A stretch of DNA of 33,101 bases. It comes from an uncultured Eubacterium sp. (GTDB taxonomy: Bacteria; Bacillota; Clostridia; Lachnospirales; Lachnospiraceae). Below the pieces are notes generated by a model. That model was not told where the DNA came from and did no database searches. It worked only from the letters and a program-made list of their open reading frames with translations. Both the position numbers and the translations under genes were made by a program. Within the stretch, counting starts at the first letter, position 1. Each line of letters opens with the position of its first letter. The DNA lies in contig CAKRDZ010000033.1 in the NCBI GenBank assembly GCA_934316845.1, positions 1 through 33,101 of the forward strand, in the 5' to 3' direction. Positions 7,653 to 14,546 of this stretch are shown here, piece by piece.

Positions 7653-9749
7653 TTATAAGTTGTTATCGATATAACGATAAAACATCTCCGGATCATTTTT
7701 TCCTTCTTTCTTCAACTGCTTGGTGACAAGATCATAACAAAAGTACGTATCTTCCTCAATCTCATCTCCCGCAGCACTCCATAAGCCCGCATAAATCCCC
7801 ATTTTGTCTTCTACCAGCCGGACTGTTTCAATACCTATTTCCAGCTGACTCTCCTGTTCATATTTTTTTACTGCTTCTGTAAACTCCTCTTCATAATGAA
7901 GGCTCCCTTTCTCATTGAGAGAATAGGAATACAAAGCCCGCTCATCACTTGTAAGCATAAACAGCTGATCCTTCCAAATAAACATTTCAGAAATGCTGTC
8001 GTCTTTATTCCATTTCGCCAGACGTTCCTTTTTATTCTGTTTCAGATCATAGGTCCAAATCCCTGTATCTGTAGTATAAATCACCTGATTTCTCTTTTCA
8101 TCTCCAATTTTAACCGCAGTATCCCACACCCAATTTACGATACAGATCCGGATATCCCCGCTCCGATCATACAAAAATTCTCCTTCTTTTCCGTCAATCC
8201 TGCTGCTGGCAAATACAAAGCAGTTCTCCACACGACTGAGTAAATACATGTTTCGTTCCGGAATTCCTTTTTTCTTTATAAACTCTTTCTTTTTACGATC
8301 GAATACACAGTAATAATCCGAAACCGTATTATATACAAGATAATTTTCATCTGCATACAAGTTACTTTCTTCTACTGAGATATTCGCATCACATATTTTC
8401 TCTGTCTTTTCCAGCTGCGGAAAAGAATTGCCATCTTTCAACACCAGCGGAACCGTATATGCCTGTTCGCCATCACCAAAAATTAATTCCTGATTATTCA
8501 CATAATACAACATCCAGGGTTTCGTACAATAGAAATTATTGGTAAAAATATGACGCACGAACTTTCCGTCTAACGTATACTCATCTAGAGAATAATTAAT
8601 ATCCGTTTCTGTTGTTTGAATAAAAACATTATGGTCATTTGCATTTTTATATTTTTTATCGGCATTTGTCAGCGGTTTTTCCAGCAGATATTCCTGCGCT
8701 TTCTGTAATTTTCCTTCTCCCTCCTGTACCGTTTCTCCGGTCTGTATATCACAGCTTAAAAGAACGCCTTCTCCTTTTACATTGATTTCCAGTTTTAATT
8801 TTCCGTCTTCAAATGCCATTTCCCGGATCAGATCCACTTCTTTCTCCGGTTTTTCGGAAAGGGCATTCCAAATCTGCTCTTCCGTCACAAGAACAGACTT
8901 TTTCCCGCTTTTACAATCATATTGATATACATCATAACATAAACTGCCATTTTCCTCTTTGACAGCCGTATAAAACAATTTATTTTCCCCACCCTGATAT
9001 AGCATGCTTCTCTCATCTTTTATAATTTCCTGCACTTCTTTTGTCTCATAGCTGTAATGATATGCGGCACTTTTTCTCCTCTGTACAGTAAAAAACACAA
9101 AAGAATCCTTATTATTTTCATATAAAATATGACTGAATTTCAAAGGTTTATTTTCGTATTTTATCTGTGTTATTTTGTTGCTTTTGCGATCATATTCTGT
9201 CAGCTTATTATCGAAGTTAAGCAAAATACATTTCTCTGTATCCATAATATATTTCGGGGCAAACTCCGAGTCCCGTTCAAATAATAATTGTTTCTTATCT
9301 GCTGCAATTTCCTCGCTGCCATCTTTCCAAATAATTGGCACAGAATATATATGTGCTTTCGATTCATCCTCTGTGTAAGAATTCCAGCAAATCAATACTT
9401 CATTTTCGGATACGTGTAAAAAGGTAATATCTTCCCCGTTTGACAGCCCCATCTGATCCGCCGGAATTTTCTGAAGCACTTTTCCCTGATAATCACTCTG
9501 TACAAGACACTCCTGTGCAAAAAGCTCATACTCTTCATCGCTGTTTTCCGGTACGTGAACCTGTGAACTTGTCTCAATACGGTAGGTACAATGACTGGTC
9601 GCCCACGTATACTCACATTCTATTTCCGCCTGTGTAATATCTGCCGTTTTCTGTCTATTCTCTTTTTGTTCTGTCTCTTTCACATTTCCCTGACAGCCTG
9701 TTAAAAGCAGACAGATTGTCATGAAAACTACGATGAATTTCTTTCTCAT
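7653..9749 (-). CDS. Large lipoprotein, probable beta-propeller-like, paralogue A
   Basis: This 698-aa protein has the same lipoprotein signal as its neighbour: its first 30 codons are identical base for base to those of the gene at 5480-7621. The rest aligns end to end with clear divergence and small indels. Shared blocks include CEYTWATSHCTYR, KPLTNADK and VRHIFTNNF. Repeated strand-turn units with aromatic residues suggest a beta-propeller, but I cannot name the family. The ribosome site GAGGAG lies seven bases before the ATG. It begins 19 bases after the acetyltransferase remnant and ends 31 bases before the second paralogue, so the three are likely one transcript. Binding of a peptide, polysaccharide or another surface component is possible but unproven. 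Confidence 0.85.
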   Translation of the reverse strand: MRKKFIVVFMTICLLLTGCQGNVKETEQKENRQKTADITQAEIECEYTWATSHCTYRIETSSQVHVPENSDEEYELFAQECLVQSDYQGKVLQKIPADQMGLSNGEDITFLHVSENEVLICWNSYTEDESKAHIYSVPIIWKDGSEEIAADKKQLLFERDSEFAPKYIMDTEKCILLNFDNKLTEYDRKSNKITQIKYENKPLKFSHILYENNKDSFVFFTVQRRKSAAYHYSYETKEVQEIIKDERSMLYQGGENKLFYTAVKEENGSLCYDVYQYDCKSGKKSVLVTEEQIWNALSEKPEKEVDLIREMAFEDGKLKLEINVKGEGVLLSCDIQTGETVQEGEGKLQKAQEYLLEKPLTNADKKYKNANDHNVFIQTTETDINYSLDEYTLDGKFVRHIFTNNFYCTKPWMLYYVNNQELIFGDGEQAYTVPLVLKDGNSFPQLEKTEKICDANISVEESNLYADENYLVYNTVSDYYCVFDRKKKEFIKKKGIPERNMYLLSRVENCFVFASSRIDGKEGEFLYDRSGDIRICIVNWVWDTAVKIGDEKRNQVIYTTDTGIWTYDLKQNKKERLAKWNKDDSISEMFIWKDQLFMLTSDERALYSYSLNEKGSLHYEEEFTEAVKKYEQESQLEIGIETVRLVEDKMGIYAGLWSAAGDEIEEDTYFCYDLVTKQLKKEGKNDPEMFYRYIDNNL

Positions 9750-9768
9750 TTTATACTCCTCTTTTCCT

Positions 9769-9948
9769 TCACAATGAAAGGGTTAATACATCCGCTAACT
9801 TTATAAAACCAACTTTTTCTGCCAGCTTCTGCGAAGCCGTATTTTGAATACCGGTAGACCACAACGGTATTTTCCCCTGATTCAAAGCTTCTTCTCCCAG
9901 CCATTTCGAGTAATATTTTAATGTTATTTCTTTGCATTTTTTATCCAT
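9769..9948 (-). pseudogene. C-terminal remnant of a GNAT acetyltransferase
   Basis: This 59-codon ORF starts at an ATG at 9948 with GAGGAAG seven bases upstream. Its second half, PLWSTGIQNTASQKLAEKVG followed by F, matches the last conserved segment of GNAT acetyltransferases, where a final Asn and aromatic Gly-Phe pair close the acetyl-CoA fold. The acetyl-CoA P-loop (Q/RxxGxG/A) and all upstream strands are missing, so it cannot be a working enzyme. It still has an intact promoter and ribosome site and may serve mainly as the leader of the lipoprotein operon. The missing part was not found nearby. Confidence 0.65.
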
Positions 9949-9985
9949 ATTTGTACTTCCTCTTTTCGCTTCCCTTCTAAAATCA

Positions 9986-10014
9986 AGTATACCATCCTGC
10001 TTTTTACTTGTCAA
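9986..10014 (-). promoter_or_regulatory. Strong sigma-A promoter for the remnant-lipoprotein operon
   Basis: TTGACA (10014-10009) and TATACT (9991-9986) are 17 bases apart on the minus strand, 38 bases before the ATG at 9948. No other promoter of similar quality was seen upstream of either lipoprotein gene. Confidence 0.8.
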
Positions 10015-10046
10015 TTTGTGTAAATTCTTTATTTTTTTGTTTTTCC

Positions 10047-10075
10047 TTGACTAGGCTGCTTCTTTATTGTAAAAT
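10047..10075 (+). promoter_or_regulatory. Sigma-A promoter of the small membrane protein genes
   Basis: TTGACT (10047-10052) and TAAAAT (10070-10075) are 17 bases apart on the plus strand, about 50 bases before the ATG at 10124. The promoter is divergent from the one at 9986-10014. Confidence 0.65.
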
Positions 10076-10123
10076 ATTGGATGAAACTTATTTGAAATCA
10101 TACAGAAAGGTAAAAAACAATCA

Positions 10124-10609
10124 ATGAAAAAATACAAATTTGCTATAATTATTATTCTTGCACTCTTTATACTGGGGTTTGCTTTTAAACTCATTTATAT
10201 CAAAGACGGAACCATTACTGAGGGAACTTATTCGGTTGTGGATTTTGAACAATATCCCGATGCTTCCATCACAATAACAAAAGATACCATTCAGTTTCAT
10301 AATATTGATCTAAATAAAATATATCAAACAAAACAATTGGAGCAATACAAGAAAACACATGAAATCAACCCTGAATTAAGTTATTCTGAAAAGGAAATAG
10401 ACGATTATTCCAACCTGAACGAGAACTTTGTAAAGAATACTTTTCCTATCCCCTATGAGCAATCTGAAGATTATAAATCCGGAACTTTTACATACACATA
10501 CTATATGTATCCCGGAAATAGCATATTTGGATTGGTTATCCTATATGATTCTTTACATAAAACGATTAAAATAAATAATGAAATTCAAGAAATTAATTTT
10601 GCAAAATAG
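10124..10609 (+). CDS. Membrane-anchored protein of unknown function
   Basis: This 161-aa protein has an N-terminal signal anchor (KKYKF, then about 20 hydrophobic residues, IIIILALFILGFAFKLI) with no clear cleavage or lipobox. The remaining 135 residues are polar, rich in Tyr, Asn, Glu and Lys, and should face outside. Strand-like stretches (ASITITKDTIQFHNI, TYTYYMYPG, HKTIKINNEI) suggest a small beta domain. I recognise no family. A weak AAAGG ribosome site lies about 13 bases upstream. The promoter at 10047 and the next small ORF at 10649 suggest a two-gene transcript. It is A+T-richer than its neighbours. Confidence 0.7.
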   Translation: MKKYKFAIIIILALFILGFAFKLIYIKDGTITEGTYSVVDFEQYPDASITITKDTIQFHNIDLNKIYQTKQLEQYKKTHEINPELSYSEKEIDDYSNLNENFVKNTFPIPYEQSEDYKSGTFTYTYYMYPGNSIFGLVILYDSLHKTIKINNEIQEINFAK

Positions 10610-10648
10610 AGACGTATTTAACCGACCTCGAAAGGAAACAATAACATC

Positions 10649-10816
10649 ATGAGAGTTTTGCTTGCATTGATATTCTTTTTTGTATTTTATAAAGGTTTAC
10701 AAAAAGACAACCCTGTCCAAACATGGGGTGGTCTCATTTTGATGGTACTGTGCCTAGTATGGCAAATATGTATTTCTTGGGAATTTCTCGCGTATTTTCT
10801 TGTTCCGATAGCATAA
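10649..10816 (+). CDS. Possible 55-aa small membrane protein
   Basis: An ATG at 10649 with AAAGGA about 12 bases upstream opens 55 codons ending in TAA at 10814-10816. The peptide has two hydrophobic segments: residues 2-15 (VLLALIFFFVFYKG) and residues 26-50 (GGLILMVLCLVWQI and following), joined by a polar turn with KDNPVQ. It starts 39 bases after the stop of the membrane-anchored protein, and no terminator lies between them. Small two-helix proteins often modify membrane complexes, but no family is recognisable. The ORF could be chance. Confidence 0.45.
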   Translation: MRVLLALIFFFVFYKGLQKDNPVQTWGGLILMVLCLVWQICISWEFLAYFLVPIA

Positions 10817-10825
10817 AATGATATA

Positions 10826-10896
10826 TTTTCAAAAGTTTGTGCTGTTAATGGCATAAACTTTCTTTTTTCAAGAGTTTGTGCTATCAATGGCATAAA
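10826..10896. repeat. Two 32-bp near-identical direct repeats, ~39-bp period
   Basis: Positions 10826-10857 and 10865-10896 read TTTTCAA(A/G)AGTTTGTGCT followed by a variable 'gttaat/atcaat' and GGCATAAA. A decayed third GCATAAA lies at 10811-10817, giving three copies at about 40-base intervals that overlap the stop of the 55-aa ORF. They lie just before the terminator at 10899. Their role is unknown. Confidence 0.7.
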
Positions 10897-10898
10897 AG

Positions 10899-10932
10899 CA
10901 CACACCAATCTCCTCTCGGAAATCGGTGTGTG
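10899..10932. terminator. Bidirectional terminator hairpin
   Basis: CACACACC (10899-10906) pairs with GGTGTGTG (10925-10932) around an 18-base loop. TTTAATTATTT follows on the plus strand and CTTTTATG on the minus strand. It lies between the convergent small membrane genes (plus) and the MetE-like gene (minus, stop at 10942) and probably serves both. Confidence 0.65.
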
Positions 10933-10941
10933 TTTAATTAT

Positions 10942-12057
10942 TTATCCCCAAACTTCTTCGGCGATTTCTTTTACCAGTTTCAATTTCGCCCACTGTTCTT
11001 CTTCCGTAAGTTTGTTTCCTATTTCACAGGAAGCAAATCCACACTGTGGGCTTAAGCATAAGCGGTCAAGCGGAACATATTTCGCTGCCTCGTGGATTCT
11101 TTCGATCACAGTTTTTTTATCTTCTAATACCGGCGATTTTGTCGTAATAAGTCCCAGTACAATTTTCTTATCTCCGGAAACTTTCGCAAGCGGAGCAAAT
11201 CCTCCCGATCTCTCATCGTCATATTCCAGGAAAAGCGCATCCACATTTTCCTTGGCAAATACATAATCTGCGACAGAATCATAGGCACCACTTGCAAAAA
11301 ATGTTGAATGATAATTTCCTCTGCAAATATGCGATGTAATCACCATATCTTCCGGTTTTCCTTCAAGGGCAAGATTATTGACAGCAAGCAATTTTGACTT
11401 TACTTCATCAAGATCAATTCCCAGCGATTTATATCTGAGTTTTGCCGCATCTCCGACAATTGCGCCCCAGGTACAGTCATCGAGCTGAAGATTGCGGCAT
11501 CCCGCATCATAAAACTGTTTGATCACATTCTGATAGGCGGTTCCGATATCCCGGATCAGTTTCTCATCCGTTGCATAAAATTTTCTAGTTGATTTATAAT
11601 TTGCCGGTACAATAAGCTGCTGATACATCTGTGCAGGAGCCGGAATCGTATATTTTGCAACCGTATTTTCATCCTCAAATTGTTTTAAATGTTTAAAATA
11701 TTCTACAAAAGGATGTGCTTTTGGCTTTATTTTTCCAACAAGATACGTGTCGTCAAGTACCGCCAGTTCTGCATCAAACTTCACGCCGTTACCGGTATTT
11801 TCATGGGCAACGCCTTCAAATCCCCACATAAAATCAAGATGCCAGAACGTTCTCCGGAATTCCCCATCTGTAATAACATGGAATCCTAATTCTTTCTGTT
11901 TGGCAACGACTTTATTTATTTCTTCATTCACTACTTTATCAAATTCTTCTTTGCTTATCTTACCATCCTGATAAGCTGCTTTCGCTTCTTTCAGCGCCTG
12001 TGGTCTTAAAAAACTTCCTACAAAATCATAACGAAAAGGTGTTTTTAATGTACTCAT
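10942..12057 (-). CDS. MetE-like cobalamin-independent methyltransferase (YxjG/YxjH type)
   Basis: This 371-aa protein matches the short, single-domain relatives of the MetE C-terminal catalytic barrel, such as B. subtilis YxjG/YxjH. YDFVGSFLRP opens the barrel. Thiol/zinc-site motifs are ITSHICRGN (His and Cys), FLEYDD (Glu) and LCLSPQCGFAS (Cys). Family members move a methyl group to homocysteine or a related thiol and are linked to methionine metabolism. Without the folate-binding N-terminal domain of full MetE, the methyl donor is uncertain. The ATG has GGAGAAG six bases upstream. It seems to be a single-gene transcript from the promoter at 12102-12130. The short leader has no room for a SAM riboswitch. 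Confidence 0.88.
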   Translation of the reverse strand: MSTLKTPFRYDFVGSFLRPQALKEAKAAYQDGKISKEEFDKVVNEEINKVVAKQKELGFHVITDGEFRRTFWHLDFMWGFEGVAHENTGNGVKFDAELAVLDDTYLVGKIKPKAHPFVEYFKHLKQFEDENTVAKYTIPAPAQMYQQLIVPANYKSTRKFYATDEKLIRDIGTAYQNVIKQFYDAGCRNLQLDDCTWGAIVGDAAKLRYKSLGIDLDEVKSKLLAVNNLALEGKPEDMVITSHICRGNYHSTFFASGAYDSVADYVFAKENVDALFLEYDDERSGGFAPLAKVSGDKKIVLGLITTKSPVLEDKKTVIERIHEAAKYVPLDRLCLSPQCGFASCEIGNKLTEEEQWAKLKLVKEIAEEVWG

Positions 12058-12082
12058 ATTATCTTCTCCATTTCTTATCGTC

Positions 12083-12130
12083 TAGTTAATTAACTAATTT
12101 CATTATAAGTACAAACACCTCAGCTGTAAA
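12083..12130 (-). promoter_or_regulatory. Promoter of the MetE-like gene with a downstream palindrome
   Basis: TTTACA (12130-12125) and TATAAT (12107-12102) are 17 bases apart on the minus strand. The perfect 14-bp palindrome TAGTTAATTAACTA (12083-12096) lies about six bases after the -10 box, over the expected transcription start. A repressor bound there would block initiation. MarR-type operators often have this TTAA-centred form, but no candidate repressor is adjacent. Confidence 0.6.
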
Positions 12131-12143
12131 ATATATAAAAAGA

Positions 12144-12176
12144 GCGGTTTGTCATAGTTTGAAACTATAGCAAAGC
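12144..12176 (-). terminator. Hairpin at the distal end of the repeat block
   Basis: On the minus strand TATAGTTT and AAACTATG form the core of a stem, extended by imperfect GC pairs and followed by CTCTTTTTATAT. The core CATAGT...ACTATAGCAA...CTG matches the terminator at 12751-12787, so the repeat block is bounded by two related hairpins. It ends just upstream of the MetE-like promoter and may insulate it. Confidence 0.5.
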
Positions 12177-12205
12177 TGGATTTTTGACGCTTTACTTTTC
12201 CGTTT

Positions 12206-12390
12206 ACGTTGCAATGGAAAGGCAACCAATTCTGACAACTTCTTTGATTTACGTTGCTTTTTTCGCTTCTTACCGGCTTTAAAAGCAACGTATTTCGCTT
12301 GGTTTCCCTTTTTACGTTGCCTTTTTAACTTCTTGCCAGCTTTAAAAGCAACATATTTCGCTTGGTTTCCCTTTTTACGTTGCCTTTTCC
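12206..12390. repeat. 63-bp tandem repeat with internal hairpins
   Basis: Units begin with ACGTTGC at 12251, 12314 and 12377, exactly 63 bases apart, with a 45-base partial unit from 12206. Each full unit holds GTTGC(T/C)TTT and AAAAGCAAC, which can fold into a 9-10-bp hairpin, then a constant tail (TTTCGCTTGGTTTCCC). The minus strand can be read as repeated AKYVAFKAGKK peptides. The unit-wise conservation follows the hairpins, so I regard it as non-coding. Confidence 0.8.
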
Positions 12391-12396
12391 AGCCGC

Positions 12397-12716
12397 AGTC
12401 ATGCCAAATCACTCTTTTTGCCTTCCTGGCATGACCTCATACCTCCTCCAAGTCATGCCAAATCACTCTTTCCCCTCTTCCGGCATGACCGCATACCTCC
12501 TCCAAGTCATGCCAAATCACTTTTTTTCTCTTCCGGCATGACCGCAAGCCACGCCGCAGTCATGCCAAATCACTCTTTTCCCTTTCCGGCATGACCGCAA
12601 GCCACGCCGCAGTCATGCCAAATCACTCTTTTTCCCTTTCCGGCATGACCGCAAGCCATGCCGCAGTCATGCCAAATCACTCTTTTTCCCTTTTCGGCAT
12701 GACCGCAAGCCACGCC
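12397..12716. repeat. Six-copy 53-54-bp tandem repeat
   Basis: Units starting AGTCATGCCAAATCACT lie at 12397, 12451, 12505, 12558, 12611 and 12665. Each contains TCATGCC and GGCATGA, a perfect 7-bp inverted repeat around a pyrimidine-rich loop, so each can form a short hairpin. The tails fall into two types: CATACCTCCTCCA in the first two units and GCAAGCCACGCCGC in the later ones. Together with the 63-bp repeats this fills the 754-bp gap between the ABC operon and the MetE-like gene, which holds no convincing gene. Confidence 0.85.
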
Positions 12717-12750
12717 CTCCCCACGCCCAACACAATTTATTTTCCAAAAA

Positions 12751-12787
12751 GCAGCCCGCCATAGTCTAAACACTATAGCAAGACTGC
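12751..12787 (-). terminator. Terminator of the TetR/ECF/ABC operon
   Basis: Starting about 25 bases after the stop of the last ABC gene, the minus strand forms a stem of about 15 bp: GCAGTCTTGCTATAGT pairs with ACTATGGCGGGCTGC, with one bulge, several G-U pairs and a 6-base loop. Five Ts follow. Confidence 0.8.
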
Positions 12788-12811
12788 CCTTATTTTCTTA
12801 ATAATCCTTTT

Positions 12812-14545
12812 TTACAATTTCCAGTCTCTGGCGAGAAGCTGGGTCTTAACCATATTGGCGTAGATTCCACCCTGCTTTTCGAGCTCTGCCGGACTGCCGC
12901 TTTCTGCCACCGTACCGTCTTTTAATACGACGATCTTATCGGCATCGGCGACTGTACGCATACGGTGCGCAATGATCATAACCGTCTTATCTTTGATAAG
13001 GCGGGACAGGGATTCCTGAATCATCGTTTCGTTATCTACATCAAGCGAAGCCGTTGCCTCATCGAGAAGGATGATCGGAGCATCTTTCAGGAAAGCACGC
13101 GCAATCGAGATTCGCTGTCTTTCTCCGCCGGAAAGTTCCGAACCATTTTCGCCGATCATCGTATTCCAGCCATCCGCGAGTTTTTCTGCAAATTCATCAC
13201 AATGCGCAAGTTTGGCTGCCGCAATGACTTCTTCATCCGTTGCATCCGTTTTTCCGATACGGATATTTTCCATCACCGTATTGTTGAACAACGTTACATC
13301 CTGAAATACGATCGAGTATAATGACATCAATGTCTCCGGATCAATTTGGGAAATGTCCATACTGCCTACCGTGATGGTTCCCTGATTGACATCCCAGAAA
13401 CGGGAAGCCAGACGGGACACCGTTGTTTTTCCACCGCCGGATGGTCCGATCAACGCCGTAACCTCGCCCTGTTTTGCCACAAAGGACACGTCATTTAATA
13501 CGGTTTCACCACTTTCATAGGAAAATCCGACATTGGAAAATTCAATGTCATAGCCTTTGTTATCCATTTCCTGAGTACCTTCCTGTACCTCGTGGGACAG
13601 GATCTCATCCAAACGGCTGCTCTGTACACCGGTGGCAATGATGGCTGCCAGATTTTGCAGAGACACCTGCATTGGATCGTAAATTCTTGATACCACCATC
13701 AGAAACATGAAAAATGTAATAACATCCAGTTCCCCTTTGGCAAGGAGGATTCCTCCTGCCAATGCCACCGTTCCGATGCCGAGTTTCAAGATCATCTGGG
13801 AACTTCCTACAAAAACAGCCGTTCCAAGTTCTGTAACGATCGCATGTTTTTCAACCGCTTTGATCTTCTTATCCAAGCCTTCCATATACTCTTCCTGGGA
13901 ATTATAGGCACGAAGATCTCTCGCACTTTCAAGACCTTCCTGGATTCCGTCGGCACATGCCATTTTCAGATCCATCTGTTTTTTATTTAAACTTCTCTGC
14001 ACTTTTCCGGAACATGCTACAATAATAAAGGAAATTGGGAGTACCCAAAGTGCTGCAATCGCCATGCGCCAGTCAAAGAAAAATAATCCGATGGCAACGG
14101 TTGACGTCGAGATACAGGCTCCGACAAGTTCCGGGACAAAATGCGACGATGCCGTTTCCATCTGGGCACAGTCCGCCATGATCGTACTCGTAAGATCAGA
14201 CAGATCTTTTTTTCCGAAAAAGGAAAGCGGGATCTTTCTCAACTTCTCAGCCAGCGTAATTCGTCTTACTCCACTCTCGATATACGTTGCCAGAAATGTC
14301 GCGTTGTACTGAATGTATGTAGTAACAGCGATCAAGGCAAATGTAAGCAAAATTCCTGCCACATACCATACGCCCTTTCCGGCAAGGTTTCCGTCCATGT
14401 AATCTTTTACCATATAGTACAAAAGAGCGATCGGCACCATAAGGACCAGATTCGATACGGTGACGGATATAAATGCCTTTATCATGTCTTTGGCACCCTG
14501 CTCGGAAAGGGCACATTTATGCATCAATGTTTCTTTTAACTTCAT
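12812..14545 (-). CDS. ABC transporter permease-ATPase, YbtP/IrtA-like subunit 2
   Basis: This 577-aa half-transporter has six membrane helices (about residues 15-300) fused to an ABC ATPase (about residues 335-570). The ATPase has Walker A GPSGGGKTTVSRLASRFW, signature LSGGERQRISIARAF, Walker B IILLDEATASLD and the switch His in IIAHRMRT. With the preceding gene it should form a heterodimer. An in-frame GTG lies nine bases further upstream, but the ATG at 14545 has GGTAGG eight bases before it. That ATG begins one base after the neighbour's stop, so translation is coupled. Pairs like this beside ECF genes resemble the siderophore importers YbtPQ and IrtAB. A drug exporter of the same fold remains possible. 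Confidence 0.88.
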   Translation of the reverse strand: MKLKETLMHKCALSEQGAKDMIKAFISVTVSNLVLMVPIALLYYMVKDYMDGNLAGKGVWYVAGILLTFALIAVTTYIQYNATFLATYIESGVRRITLAEKLRKIPLSFFGKKDLSDLTSTIMADCAQMETASSHFVPELVGACISTSTVAIGLFFFDWRMAIAALWVLPISFIIVACSGKVQRSLNKKQMDLKMACADGIQEGLESARDLRAYNSQEEYMEGLDKKIKAVEKHAIVTELGTAVFVGSSQMILKLGIGTVALAGGILLAKGELDVITFFMFLMVVSRIYDPMQVSLQNLAAIIATGVQSSRLDEILSHEVQEGTQEMDNKGYDIEFSNVGFSYESGETVLNDVSFVAKQGEVTALIGPSGGGKTTVSRLASRFWDVNQGTITVGSMDISQIDPETLMSLYSIVFQDVTLFNNTVMENIRIGKTDATDEEVIAAAKLAHCDEFAEKLADGWNTMIGENGSELSGGERQRISIARAFLKDAPIILLDEATASLDVDNETMIQESLSRLIKDKTVMIIAHRMRTVADADKIVVLKDGTVAESGSPAELEKQGGIYANMVKTQLLARDWKL

Positions 14546-14546
14546 G

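Noticed and set aside
12152..12412. 86-aa basic ORF with repeated AKYVAFKAGKK peptides on the minus strand
   Set aside because: The frame only follows the 63-bp repeat (a multiple of three), has no ribosome site, and the conserved feature is the hairpin. The 67-aa ORF at 12570-12773 is rejected for the same reason.
12397..12716. CRISPR array
   Set aside because: The repeats are contiguous tandem units with hairpins and variable tails. There are no unique spacers of constant length and no cas genes. The same holds for 25944-26266.
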